In this document: positions 8,430 to 17,181 of the stretch, piece by piece
How positions within the stretch are numbered: position 1 is the stretch's first letter
Layout: each line of letters starts with the position of its first letter
Assembly (NCBI GenBank): GCA_002418625.1
Contig: DIEM01000064.1
Span: 17,965-81,964, forward strand
Direction: 5' to 3'
DNA: 64,000 nucleotides
Origin: Firmicutes bacterium UBA5774
Lineage (GTDB): Bacteria > Bacillota > Clostridia > Peptostreptococcales > Anaerovoracaceae
The notes under the pieces: model-generated
Databases searched by the model: none
Told to the model about the DNA's origin: nothing
Seen by the model: the letters and a program-made list of their open reading frames with translations, nothing else
Translations under genes and position numbers: made by a program

Positions 8430-9086
8430 CTAAGCGGCACTTATTAATGCTTGCGGTGCCGGTGGCCGGTAGCCAAGGGCACTGTGAGGTCTTATCGTGT
8501 TGTATTCCAGAATCCATCTTTTCGTCAATACCTCCACTTCAAACATTGTATCAAACATTTCAACATTAAGATACTCATCTCTCATCTTGCTGTTGAAACT
8601 TTCGCAGTAGCCGTTCTCCCAAGAGCTTCCCGGCTCAATGAATGCGGTGGTCACGTCAACCATTTTCAGCCATATCCTGAGCCTCTTTGCAGTAAATTCA
8701 GTGCCATTGTCGCTTCTGATATAGCAGGGTGATCCTCTCATAATGAAAAGATCCGCAAGTATTTTGATAATATCGGTATGCTGCCATCTTTTCCTTGGTA
8801 TGCTGGCAAGGCATTCTCTCGAATATTCATCAATAATATTGAGCCATCTGACCTTTCTGCCGGTTGCAAGTCTATCCTCGACATAGCGGTGATCCACTGG
8901 TAGCCATACCTGCTGTAATTCGCTGCAAACTCTATGATCCTGGCAGTTATCTCATTCTCATCTGTCCGTTTGACCGGTATATATCTGGCGCTGCTGCGGC
9001 ATACGCTTAGCGCCCGGCAAGCCCTCCACTGGGATAGTCCGTATTCTCTGCTTACGCTTTCAACGGCTATTTTTCTCTTTTTCGGG
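8430..9086 (-). pseudogene. IS3-family transposase orfB with internal deletion
   Basis: The N-terminal frame reads PKKRKIAVESVSREYGL and then RYGYQWITAM, the usual start of an IS3 OrfB. The frame then changes directly to VEDRLATGRKVRWLNIIDEY, which in intact proteins comes about 50 residues later. The skipped part contains the VWSYDF-type motif with the first Asp of the DDE triad. The remaining integrase core keeps the second Asp (IRSDNGTEF) and the Glu (ENGYCESFNSKMRDEYLN), and ends YRPPAPQALISAA. Missing an essential residue and frameshifted, it cannot be an active transposase. Confidence 0.85.
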
Positions 9087-9087
9087 C

Positions 9088-9375
9088 TTAGTATTTTCCC
9101 TCCGCCACATCCTTTAATATTGCTTTATCAAGGCTAAGCTCACCGACCAGCTTCTTCAGTCTCACGTTTTCCTTTTCAAGCTCCTTCAGCCGTTTGGCGT
9201 CACATGAATTCATTCCGCCATATTGCTTCCGCCAACGATAATAGGTTTGCTCCGTCATCCCGATGTGCCTTGCAGCCTCTCCAATTGTTTTACCTTGGCT
9301 GCAGAGCACCTCGACCTCTCGCAAATGGACAATGATCTGCTCTATAGTTACTTTGTCTTTTTCATCTTTTTTCAC
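9088..9375 (-). CDS. IS3-family transposase orfA
   Basis: A 95-residue DNA-binding protein with an N-terminal helix-turn-helix (IGEAARHIGMTEQTYYRWRKQYGGM) and a C-terminal leucine-zipper-like helix (RLKELEKENVRLKKLVGEL) ending AILKDVAEGKY, as in IS3-family OrfA. It appears intact. The start is uncertain: the frame opens with a GTG that almost abuts the AAAGGAG sequence. In active elements the product is joined to OrfB by programmed frameshifting; here OrfB is broken. Confidence 0.8.
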   Translation of the reverse strand: MKKDEKDKVTIEQIIVHLREVEVLCSQGKTIGEAARHIGMTEQTYYRWRKQYGGMNSCDAKRLKELEKENVRLKKLVGELSLDKAILKDVAEGKY

Positions 9376-9439
9376 TCCTTTTAAGCCAGTTTATCATCTT
9401 TTTTTCTAACTTAAAATACGGTTCAAATCTGTGGGGGCA

Positions 9440-9619
9440 TGCCAGTGGTTCAAGTCCTGTCCGAAGACATATTTCCAGAAAAACTTCAGCAGGTAAAACG
9501 GTTAGTTGGATCTGATATTTCCGGCAGATATCGACTTTCGGTTTGCCGGAATTGTAGAGTTGGAGAAGCTGGCTTTTGAACTCCTCGCTGAAGCTCTGTT
9601 TTACCTTCTTTTCGTTCAT
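9440..9619 (-). pseudogene. Truncated IS orfA (N-terminal fragment)
   Basis: It starts at an ATG with GGAGAAATT upstream and encodes a helix-turn-helix start typical of IS orfA genes. The reading frame departs from the family after about residue 37 and runs on for some 50 unrelated residues into the neighbouring IS end. It is not functional as a transposase component. Confidence 0.6.
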
Positions 9620-9683
9620 GATAATTTCTCCTTTTTCGAATATATCATGAAACTAACTTTTCTGTATATCTAAGTGCAGCCAA
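9440..9683 (-). mobile_element. Fragment of a second insertion sequence
   Basis: The fragment contains the left end (TGGCTGCACTTAG read on the minus strand), a ribosome binding site and the first ~35 codons of another IS orfA (MNEKKVKQSFSEEFKSQLLQ, then KPKVDICRKY). After that the sequence is unrelated, and the IS3-family element begins at 9439. Either that element landed in this IS, or later rearrangement joined the two. A related end is found at 5111-5143. Confidence 0.6.
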
Positions 9684-9807
9684 TTCAAATCGGTTTGGCT
9701 AAGGTATAAACTATGCAGCAAATTCGATTGCAGGGAGTTCATAAACTTGCTTTCTATTTATATTTGTCACAAAATAGTGAAAATTCTGACAGAGGCATTG
9801 CTTTCCC

Positions 9808-9837
9808 TTGTAAAGAATGATAACATTTTTTTATAGA
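9808..9837 (+). promoter_or_regulatory. Possible sigma-A promoter for the amidohydrolase cluster
   Basis: TTGTAA, 18 bases, TATAGA. It lies about 135 bases before the translation start of the first amidohydrolase. The match is moderate, in AT-rich DNA where chance matches are common. Confidence 0.4.
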
Positions 9838-9973
9838 CTGAAAATTTAGAGTCATAAAGTTCATGGCATTTGATTATTTGTGTTCAAGCTTGCCGGGACA
9901 GTTGGTTAAAAACAGCAAGTCGTTCATGATTGAGACTCCGATTTACAAAAATCAGGTCACGGAGGAAATAGGA

Positions 9974-11605
9974 ATGAGCAACAAAATTGCGGGTATCGTG
10001 ATAAAAAGCAATGCAGTGTTTGACGGCACGGGTGAGAAACCGTTTAAGGGCGGTATAGCAATCGGCGGAAATAAAATCATAGCCGTTAAGCCGGGGAATG
10101 AAATAGATGAATACATAACGGAAAGTACTAAAACTTACGGATATGAAAACTGCCTGGTCATGTCGGGATTCAATGACTCCCATACGCATATCTCCTTCGG
10201 CAGTTTTTTAATGGATGAAGATTTTTGCCGGAATATTGAAGACTGTAAGAGTCTGGAAGAATGCCTGGCAGACATGAAAGAATTTGCGGATACGCACCCG
10301 GACAACGATTGGGTGTTCGGACACCACTTCTACCAGCTGGCCTGGGAAAACCCGGTAATGCCTTCAAGACACGATATTGACAACATAATACCCGACAGGC
10401 CGGTAGTCTTGCAGCATATGGATTTTCATACATTGGTGGCAAACAGCAAAGCCATGGAAGAACGAGGTATAACAAAGGACACCCCCAATCCCTTTGGCGG
10501 AATCATAGAAAAGAACGCCGAAGGAGAATTGACTGGAAGGTTTTATGACCATGCGACATTTTTGTTTACTAAGCCGATCTACACGCCTTCGGAGGATGTG
10601 TATAAAAAAGTATTCCGGAAATTCATGAACAAGACAGCGATGCTCGGAGTCACTTCCATAACAGAACTATACCCCAACGGAGTGGGATGCGATGATGTCT
10701 ACGCATATTACAAGCAGTTGGATGAAGAAGGAGAAATGAAGATAAGGCTCAGTTTTTTCCCTGAGCTGAATGATTTTGATGTAAACACATACAATCAAAT
10801 CGTAAATCAATATCATTCCGACAAGGTGGCGTGCAAAGGGGTGAAGCAGCTCATAGACGGGGTATCGACCACATACACCGCTTATCTGATTGAGCCGTAC
10901 ACCGACAACCCGTCCACATGCGGCCAAACGTCAATTCCCGAAGCGGATCTCAGAAGAGATATTATGAGGGTTTGTGAGGCGGGAGTCGCTGCAAGGCTGC
11001 ATGCAATAGGGGACGGTGCAGTGCGATTTGGTTTGGATGCTATCGAAGACGGAATGAAAAAATATGGAAACCGGGGAGTGAGACACGGCCTGGAACACCT
11101 GGAAAATGTCGACCCAGATGACCTGTCCAGGTTTAAAGAGCTTGGTGTGGTGGCGAATATGCAACCCATGCACTGCGTTTTCGACCCGGTCGGCAGTGAG
11201 CATCTTTTGGGAAAGAAGCGTTGTGAATTGGCATGGCCTATGAAATCCATCCTTAATGCAGGTGGGGTTCTGGCTCTCGGTACAGACTTTCCCATCGTAG
11301 GGCTGGAGCCTTTGGAAGAAGTGTTCGCAGCAGTGGAAAGAACAAAGCTTGACGGGTATCCGGAAGGCGGGTGGATTCCCAAGGAGAAACTCAGTATGGC
11401 AGAGACATTGAGGGCTTACACCTATGGTTCGGCATACTCGACGGGAAGCGAAGAGAAGGTGGGAACTCTGGCGGACGGTATGCTGGCGGATGTTATTGTA
11501 ATAGACAGGAATCTGTTTGACATTCCGCCCAAAGAGATACTTGAAGCAAAAGTAATTTTGACAATTTTTGATGGTAAGGAAATATACAGCGATAGTATTG
11601 AGTAA
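9974..11605 (+). CDS. Amidohydrolase family 3 (YtcJ-like)
   Basis: A metal-dependent hydrolase of 543 residues. Visible motifs are the N-terminal metal-binding HxH in FNDSHTHI (about residue 69), HAIGDGAVRFGL, HGLEHLENVDPDD and ALGTDFPI with the metal-site Asp, ending in the family's GTLADGMLADVIVIDRNLFDIP. These enzymes hydrolyse C-N bonds of amides or cyclic amides; the substrate is unknown. The ATG at 9974 is chosen because GGAGGAAA lies six bases upstream; the open frame extends 37 codons further but has no ribosome binding site there. It is a clear paralogue of the gene at 14726. A Na+/H+ antiporter gene follows. Confidence 0.85.
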   Translation: MSNKIAGIVIKSNAVFDGTGEKPFKGGIAIGGNKIIAVKPGNEIDEYITESTKTYGYENCLVMSGFNDSHTHISFGSFLMDEDFCRNIEDCKSLEECLADMKEFADTHPDNDWVFGHHFYQLAWENPVMPSRHDIDNIIPDRPVVLQHMDFHTLVANSKAMEERGITKDTPNPFGGIIEKNAEGELTGRFYDHATFLFTKPIYTPSEDVYKKVFRKFMNKTAMLGVTSITELYPNGVGCDDVYAYYKQLDEEGEMKIRLSFFPELNDFDVNTYNQIVNQYHSDKVACKGVKQLIDGVSTTYTAYLIEPYTDNPSTCGQTSIPEADLRRDIMRVCEAGVAARLHAIGDGAVRFGLDAIEDGMKKYGNRGVRHGLEHLENVDPDDLSRFKELGVVANMQPMHCVFDPVGSEHLLGKKRCELAWPMKSILNAGGVLALGTDFPIVGLEPLEEVFAAVERTKLDGYPEGGWIPKEKLSMAETLRAYTYGSAYSTGSEEKVGTLADGMLADVIVIDRNLFDIPPKEILEAKVILTIFDGKEIYSDSIE

Positions 11606-11756
11606 TACGAAAAAAAGGACGCAGCCAATTTGGCAGTATTTGTTTGGACTTCTTCATTTAAATGGGGAAGGATAGACAATCATCAAATAAGGAGGTGGAA
11701 ATGGGATCGATTCGTTGCGCTAAATCAGTTTTTAATTGAAAGGAGCTGGATGAATT

Positions 11757-13124
11757 ATGGAAGAAGTCGTTTCGTACGGGTTTTTGTCAGCAGTGCCAAT
11801 TATAGTTCTGATTATCGGAATTATCGTTACCAAAAAAATGGCGGAAATGCTTATAGTAGCAGTAATTGTCGCCTCGATAATCCTTTATAAAGGTGATTTT
11901 TTCAGCGGAGCTATAGGTCTACTCTATACATGTCTGCAAGGAGGCATGTTCCAATTTTTGTTCCTAATCCTTATTTTCTGCGGACCGATGATCGTTCTGA
12001 GCGAAAAATCGGGGTCACTTCTCGGATTTTCTCATATCGTTTCCAAATATGCCACAACGAAGCGTAGAGCACTTGTATCGACATGGATTTTAGGTGTTAT
12101 TGTATTTATCGATGATTACCTTAATGCTTTGGCAGTAGCCTCCTCGATGAAAAAAATAACTGACGAGCTGGGTATTCCGAGAGAGCATCTTGCTTATACG
12201 GTGAACTCTACCGGGTCTTGCGTCTGTGTAATTGTACCTTTCACAAGCTGGGCAGCATTTGGCATAAGCACCATTTCTGAGTACGATTTGGGATTCAACG
12301 ATTATGTCTCTGCGATTCCGTACATGTTTTATCCGTGGGCAGCAGTAATCATAAGCTTGCTTATGGCACTGGGCGTCTTCCCCAAGATTGGACCAATTAA
12401 AAAAGCGTATCAGAGAGTGGCAGAAGGAGGGGATGTTACCATCCCGAAGGATCCCAAAGGCGCAACAGCAATCGTCTCAATGGAAAGCTCAACCGATGTT
12501 AAGCCGAGCAGTCCGTGGAACTTTATCTTACCTATGGTGGCTTTGGTTGGAGGCATGATATATTTCAATAATGATTTGATTCATGGACTTATAGCAGCGA
12601 TCGTATGCCAGTTAGTTTTGTATATACCACAAAAGTTGATGACACTAACTCAGTTCATGAACAATATTCTCGAAGGCGTAACAAGCATGGCAAATTTGAT
12701 ATTTGTTGTGGTGTTAGCATTCTCAGTGGCGGCGGCAAATGATGAGCTGGGATTTTCACCGTATATGATTGGCGTCTTCACGGAATTTATAACGCCTGCC
12801 ATACTTCCTGCGTTGACATTCCTGCTATGCGCCTTCATTGCTTTCACCTCGGGCAGTTTCTGGGCGTTGATCGTTATCGGGACGCCGGTATTCGTGCCTC
12901 TGGCATTAGGCGTTGGCATCCCTCCGGGAATTCTGCTTGCCGGCATCATGTCAGGAACAGCACTCGGAAGCCAATTCTGCTTCTATTCGGATGCTATATT
13001 CATGACAGCTGCAGGAACAGGCGTACCTAACGTGACGCAAGTCAGGGTAGCGGCCCCCTATGTAATTATAGGAACGGTTGTTGCGACAATTGCGTTCCTA
13101 ATCGTTGGATTTGCAATCGTGTAG
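11757..13124 (+). CDS. nhaC: NhaC-family Na+/H+ antiporter or related carrier
   Basis: A 455-residue membrane protein with about eleven hydrophobic segments. VFIDDYLNALAV near residue 120 and NSTGSCVCVIVPFTSWAAFG near residue 150 are typical of the NhaC/Na+-antiporter superfamily, as is the C-terminal GTALGSQFCFYSDAIFMTAAGTG. Family members exchange Na+ for H+, or organic acids or amines for one another. Sandwiched between amidohydrolase genes, it may import their substrate or export a product rather than serve general pH control. The ATG has GGAG about 12 bases upstream. A hairpin follows its stop codon. Confidence 0.85.
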   Translation: MEEVVSYGFLSAVPIIVLIIGIIVTKKMAEMLIVAVIVASIILYKGDFFSGAIGLLYTCLQGGMFQFLFLILIFCGPMIVLSEKSGSLLGFSHIVSKYATTKRRALVSTWILGVIVFIDDYLNALAVASSMKKITDELGIPREHLAYTVNSTGSCVCVIVPFTSWAAFGISTISEYDLGFNDYVSAIPYMFYPWAAVIISLLMALGVFPKIGPIKKAYQRVAEGGDVTIPKDPKGATAIVSMESSTDVKPSSPWNFILPMVALVGGMIYFNNDLIHGLIAAIVCQLVLYIPQKLMTLTQFMNNILEGVTSMANLIFVVVLAFSVAAANDELGFSPYMIGVFTEFITPAILPALTFLLCAFIAFTSGSFWALIVIGTPVFVPLALGVGIPPGILLAGIMSGTALGSQFCFYSDAIFMTAAGTGVPNVTQVRVAAPYVIIGTVVATIAFLIVGFAIV

Positions 13125-13140
13125 CAAAGAAAAATGATAA

Positions 13141-13176
13141 AGAGATGCCTTAATGCTACTGCTTTAAGGCATCTCT
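13141..13176 (+). terminator. Strong hairpin after nhaC
   Basis: A perfect 13-bp stem AGAGATGCCTTAA / TTAAGGCATCTCT with a 10-base loop, 16 bases after the antiporter stop. Only short T stretches follow. It may reduce rather than stop transcription into the next amidohydrolase genes. Confidence 0.65.
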
Positions 13177-13270
13177 CTCTAACAGCCAAGGGAGCAGCGA
13201 TCTCTGTCCCCGGGGAATGAAGATTATACCGGATCTCCGATTTGCTATAAAATAAAAGGAGGTAGATGCT

Positions 13271-14701
13271 ATGCTGGATCTAATTGTAAAAAATGCAGTG
13301 GTGCTGACAATGAAGGGAAAAGGCATAGGGCTCATTCAGGACGGTGCCGTGGGTATCAAAGGCAGTACGATTTCATGCGTAGATGATTCCACGACACTTA
13401 CAAAGATGTATGATGCGAAACGAACCATCGATGCTTCCGGCAAAATTTTGATGCCCGGATTGATTAATGCCCATTGCCATTCATATTACGGCACTTTGAC
13501 CAGAGGTGTGCTTACCGATCTCGAATTTTTCCTGGAACAGGGACTTGCCGCTTACATGGAAACCATGGATATAAATAAGCAGATCATAAGTTGCAAAGCC
13601 TTCCTTCTCGAAGGAATCAAGACAGGAACCACAACCTACGGGGACCTGGGAAACAATTATGATATTTTGGCAAGCATTCATGAAGAGATGGGCGTACGGG
13701 CCAGACTTTCCGAGAGCATGAGAGAGATGCCCTGGAATATCAGCGAATTGCTTGGCGGCGAGTATGTGTTTGACAGAAAATATGCCGAGCCGAGCATTAA
13801 GGTCATGAACATGCTCCTCGACAAATACGGTACCGACCCCAACGACAGAATCAGTGCAATGGTCTCATTCCAAGCGTTGGACTATGTTACGGATCAGTTG
13901 GTTTTAGAATTGAAAGAGGTTGCCAGAAATCACAAGGCAATGATACATACCCATCTGGCCCAATCGACCTATGAGTGTGACCAGGTGGAAAAGCGCTTTG
14001 GGATGCGGCCTGTGGACATGTTTGAAAAGCTGGGTATTCTAAATGAGAACACTCTTGCAGCTCATCTTGTTTACAACACTAAAGCGGAAAATGAGAAAGC
14101 GGCTAAAAGCGGCTTGAACTTTGTAAGCTGCCCTAATTCGTGGGGAGAAGTGGGGTGCATCCCGCCCATGGCACAATATCTCTACCACAACGGCTCGGTA
14201 GGCATGGGGTCCGATGAAGCTTCATATACAGGGGTAAGCGCTTTCTTTGATATGAAGTCCGGTCATCTCAGCGCAAATGTGGATGCATTTAACAATCATG
14301 TGCCCAATGTGCCGCTGAGCATGGTTTTAAGAGCCCATACAGTGGGATCTGCAAAGGTTCTGGGAATGGAAAAACAGATAGGCAGCCTGGAGCCGGGGAA
14401 AAAGGCTGACATGATTATTATTAATCCGAATGTAATCAATATGCTTCCTATTCTCATCAGCCCGCTGACAAATATCCCTCAAAACCTCGTATGTACGGCG
14501 ATGGGTAATGAGGTTGAAACTGTTATCATCGATGGAAAAATCGTCATGGAAGACCGTCTAGTGAAAACAGCGGATGAAGGGAAAATCATGAGGGAAACCC
14601 AAGCCGCAGCTGAAGAGGCAGCCAAGGATGCTGCTGCATACTATAAAAAGCTACCAGAGGCAGAAGTTTTAATCAGGCAAAGATGGTTCGAGGAGACGTA
14701 A
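13271..14701 (+). CDS. Amidohydrolase of the TrzA/AtzB/MtaD deaminase type
   Basis: A 476-residue metal-dependent hydrolase or deaminase. Motifs: INAHCHSYYG (metal HxH, about residue 66), HTHLAQSTYE in the middle, AAHLVYNT, and MGSDEAS with the catalytic Asp near residue 315. These match the branch containing methylthioadenosine/S-adenosylhomocysteine deaminases and chlorohydrolases, which attack amino- or chloro-substituted heterocycles. The substrate here is not predictable. AAAAGGAGGTAG gives a clear start. It belongs to the same transcription unit as the next amidohydrolase, 24 bases downstream, but to a different family branch. Confidence 0.85.
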   Translation: MLDLIVKNAVVLTMKGKGIGLIQDGAVGIKGSTISCVDDSTTLTKMYDAKRTIDASGKILMPGLINAHCHSYYGTLTRGVLTDLEFFLEQGLAAYMETMDINKQIISCKAFLLEGIKTGTTTYGDLGNNYDILASIHEEMGVRARLSESMREMPWNISELLGGEYVFDRKYAEPSIKVMNMLLDKYGTDPNDRISAMVSFQALDYVTDQLVLELKEVARNHKAMIHTHLAQSTYECDQVEKRFGMRPVDMFEKLGILNENTLAAHLVYNTKAENEKAAKSGLNFVSCPNSWGEVGCIPPMAQYLYHNGSVGMGSDEASYTGVSAFFDMKSGHLSANVDAFNNHVPNVPLSMVLRAHTVGSAKVLGMEKQIGSLEPGKKADMIIINPNVINMLPILISPLTNIPQNLVCTAMGNEVETVIIDGKIVMEDRLVKTADEGKIMRETQAAAEEAAKDAAAYYKKLPEAEVLIRQRWFEET

Positions 14702-14725
14702 AGTAAATGAAGGGGGAGGTCTATT

Positions 14726-16342
14726 GTGAAAACAGATATCATATTGAAGAGTAAGAACATCTTCACAAGCAGGACGGATACACCTGTATCCGGAGGGGTC
14801 GCAGTGACCGGAAACAAGATAGCGGCTGTACTGACGGATGAGGAGTTATTAGACTGGAGCGCTGACAAAGTTCTCGATTATGGGGAAAAATTGATTATGC
14901 CCGGATTTGTAGACGCGCACGTGCACTATTTTATGGGCGCTATGGCGGCAAGTGACCATTGGACAACGGAGCCAACAGGATCCAAGTCAGAGGCGGATTG
15001 CGTTGAGATCATGAAGAAGTTTGAGAAGTCCCATCCGGATGAAAAGAGGCTTGTAGGACTGGGATGGTTTCCTGCCGCATGGGGTGACGCACCGTTGCCG
15101 TCGAAGAAATCGCTGGATGAAGCTTTCCCCGATAAGCCGGTATATATGTTCGCTGCGGATTTTCATACTTTATGGACAAACAGCAAGGGGCTGGAAGAAT
15201 CGGGAATCACACCTGATATGAAGCCTCGAAGCGGGAGCGTGGAAGTCGATGATAACGGCGAAATGACGGGAATTGTCATGGAGCCCGACGCATATATGCC
15301 TGCCATGTATATGGCACAGTCCTTTGACGATGCGACAATGAAAGAAATAAACATGGGTTTTTTGAAACACATAGCATCCTGTGGTATCACATCTCTTAGT
15401 GAAATTTCCTATGAACCATATACGGAGAAAGTGCTGGCTAAGTATAAATCATTAAAAGCGCTGGAAAAGGAAGGCTTATTGACAACCAGAGTACATCTTT
15501 ATACGGAATTTGTGGGACATACGGATTTCACAACAGCCCTGGAATGGCAGAAGGAGTTAGACTCGGAGAAGGTTCGGCTAAGTGGTGTGAAGGCTCTTGT
15601 GGACGGCGTCTGTTCAACCTATACCGGGATGCTTCTGGAGCCATACAGTGATATGCCTGATACCGCAGGAATTGGAGTACCCTTTGCGCCAAGAGAAGAA
15701 ATCGAAAAAAGCGTTATTGCGGCCAACAAGGCGGGATTACCGGTGAGATTGCATAGTATCGCCGACGGCTCCGTTCGATTGGCGCTGGACGTGTTCGAAG
15801 CATCGTTAAAAGCTAACGGCAAGCATGGGTTGCCGAATACCATCGAACACATCGAGCACATTCATCCGGATGATGTCCCAAGATTTGCGGAGTTGGATGT
15901 GATCGCCTCCATGCAGCCGTTTCATCTGATTCTGGATGAAAACGAAAAGCCAGTCAGAGTGGGGCCGGAGCGGGCGAAACTGGAATGGCCTCATAGAACA
16001 CTGCTGGATGCAGGGGCCAAACTGGCCTTTGGTACAGACTATCCGGTAGTGGATTTTAATCCTTATCCGACAATTCATGCTGCGGTAACGCGCTGTTTCA
16101 GTGACGGGAGCCCGGCAAGCGTCAACCCGGAAGAGTGTGTGACTCTTGCGGAGACTTTAAAGGCCTATACTGCCGGAGGTGCGGCAGCTTATAACCGAGA
16201 TGACATAGGAACCTTGGAAGAAGGCAAGCTGGCTGATATTATTATTGTCGACAGAAATCTCTTTGATATTCCTGCAGCCGAGATCTTGCAATGCAGCACC
16301 GTGTTGACCATGTTCGACGGAAAGATTGTTTACGAGAAATAG
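14726..16342 (+). CDS. Amidohydrolase family 3, paralogue of the gene at 9974
   Basis: A 538-residue metal-dependent hydrolase with the same layout as its paralogue: FVDAHVHYFMG (metal HxH, about residue 67), LHSIADGSVRLAL, IEHIEHIHPDDVPRF, AFGTDYPV, and GTLEEGKLADIIIVDRNLFDIP near the end. The shared C-terminal phrase and similar central blocks show common descent with the gene at 9974, and the two may act on related compounds. Translation starts at a GTG seven bases after GGGGGAGG. A terminator-like hairpin follows. Confidence 0.85.
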   Translation: MKTDIILKSKNIFTSRTDTPVSGGVAVTGNKIAAVLTDEELLDWSADKVLDYGEKLIMPGFVDAHVHYFMGAMAASDHWTTEPTGSKSEADCVEIMKKFEKSHPDEKRLVGLGWFPAAWGDAPLPSKKSLDEAFPDKPVYMFAADFHTLWTNSKGLEESGITPDMKPRSGSVEVDDNGEMTGIVMEPDAYMPAMYMAQSFDDATMKEINMGFLKHIASCGITSLSEISYEPYTEKVLAKYKSLKALEKEGLLTTRVHLYTEFVGHTDFTTALEWQKELDSEKVRLSGVKALVDGVCSTYTGMLLEPYSDMPDTAGIGVPFAPREEIEKSVIAANKAGLPVRLHSIADGSVRLALDVFEASLKANGKHGLPNTIEHIEHIHPDDVPRFAELDVIASMQPFHLILDENEKPVRVGPERAKLEWPHRTLLDAGAKLAFGTDYPVVDFNPYPTIHAAVTRCFSDGSPASVNPEECVTLAETLKAYTAGGAAAYNRDDIGTLEEGKLADIIIVDRNLFDIPAAEILQCSTVLTMFDGKIVYEK

Positions 16343-16386
16343 AGATGGCATTTATGAAAAAATTGAGATGATTCTATTTAAGCCTG

Positions 16387-16408
16387 GGAACAGCAGTATT
16401 GCTGTTCC
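16387..16408 (+). terminator. Terminator of the amidohydrolase unit
   Basis: A perfect 9-bp stem GGAACAGCA / TGCTGTTCC with a GTAT loop, 45 bases after the stop. A T-run comes about 15 bases later (TATTTTTTTC). Confidence 0.6.
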
Positions 16409-16495
16409 TTGGACTATCTCTATTTTTTTCTTTTGCATTGGGAGCGTGTTTGCGGGAAAGCTGGCAGAAAAGATCATTATCAGAGTTATTTTCTT

Positions 16496-16519
16496 TTTAT
16501 GTCACATCGGCCACAAAAG
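16496..16519 (+). repeat. Short dispersed motif, copy 2
   Basis: TTTATGTCACATCGGCCACA plus AAAG matches 7155-7179 with one substitution and a one-base length change. It lies at the 3' side of the minus-strand acetyltransferase gene. Confidence 0.5.
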
Positions 16520-16522
16520 CCA

Positions 16523-16966
16523 TTATTCCAGCATCTTTTGGAAATGGGCAACAGTCCTATCTTCCATCTCTTCGATCATGACAATTTTATAGCCGAACAT
16601 CGGATAATAATTTACCTTATCAAAGGCTAATGCGGATTTCAACATTATTTGCCGATAATTCCTGCTGTGTGCTATTTTTTCAACCTCGTCCATCATTTCA
16701 TGTGAATATCCTTTTCCTTGATATTCGGGCTTGATAGCGATTACATCAAGATACAGATACTCCTTTTTTAAGAGTAAAACAAGCACCCCTATAGTTTTGC
16801 CATCAAGTTCTGCTATTATCACCTCTTCGTTATTAATAAAGGAATAATAGTCTTCTCGTATCGGGGGCGGCGTAAAACCCATTTTTATCGCATATCCTGA
16901 AAAGGCAGAAGTGACGCAGTCCAATACCGATTGAAAATCCTCTTTTGCAGCTTTCCTAAATTCCAT
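16523..16966 (-). CDS. GNAT-family N-acetyltransferase
   Basis: A 147-residue protein with the GNAT fold. The acetyl-CoA-binding segment is VIAIKPEYQGKGYSHEMMDEVE (shown here as IKPEYQGKGY at about residues 79-88), followed by the YYPMFGYKIV segment typical of the family. It transfers an acetyl group to an unknown amine. The ATG has AAAGGAG eight bases upstream; the GTG three codons earlier overlaps this site and is unlikely. It is transcribed on its own from a good promoter on the minus strand. Confidence 0.75.
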   Translation of the reverse strand: MEFRKAAKEDFQSVLDCVTSAFSGYAIKMGFTPPPIREDYYSFINNEEVIIAELDGKTIGVLVLLLKKEYLYLDVIAIKPEYQGKGYSHEMMDEVEKIAHSRNYRQIMLKSALAFDKVNYYPMFGYKIVMIEEMEDRTVAHFQKMLE

Positions 16967-17006
16967 TCCGACCACTCCTTTAAATTGTAAAGTTAATGCC
17001 GTATCT

Positions 17007-17036
17007 ATTATAATTTTATTTTTTGATGATTGTCAA
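17007..17036 (-). promoter_or_regulatory. Sigma-A promoter of the acetyltransferase gene
   Basis: On the minus strand: TTGACA (perfect -35), 18 bases, TATAAT (perfect -10), about 40 bases before the start codon. Confidence 0.75.
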
Positions 17037-17150
17037 CGCGGACTATTGAAAAATGAAGCCTTCTCGAATACGGGCGTAAAGACTCTTCAAGTACACATAT
17101 ATCTTTTAATTGCCGATTCCGAAAAAAGTATAAATGTCCACTATTTTGTG

Positions 17151-17156
17151 TATAAT
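17151..17156 (+). promoter_or_regulatory. -10 element upstream of the small Lys-rich gene
   Basis: A perfect TATAAT preceded by TTTTGTG, 25 bases before the small gene's ATG. I see no convincing -35 element. Confidence 0.4.
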
Positions 17157-17181
17157 ATAAAAGTAAAGAGAGGTGTTTCCC

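Larger units (their letters stand above)
8396..9439 (-). mobile_element. Defective IS3-family insertion sequence
   Basis: The element carries an IS3-type orfA and orfB on the minus strand. The left end is TGCCTCCAGTCTATAATCC and the right end finishes in GGGGGCA, which I take as imperfect inverted ends with the TG...CA termini typical of this family. At about 1.04 kb it is roughly 150 bp short of a normal member because of a deletion in orfB. I see no clear target-site duplication. A second copy of its left end lies at 26210-26272. The boundaries are inferred. Confidence 0.75.

Noticed and set aside
8217..8430. Apparent ~55-codon coding fragment on the minus strand reading through the IS end
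   Set aside because: Part of it is the IS terminus itself, as shown by the relic at 26210; the rest is short, has no start and no recognisable similarity.
9421..9470. Two tRNA T-loop-like sequences (GGTTCAAATC and GGTTCAAGTCC)
   Set aside because: They lie at the junction of two IS fragments, and no cloverleaf can be formed.
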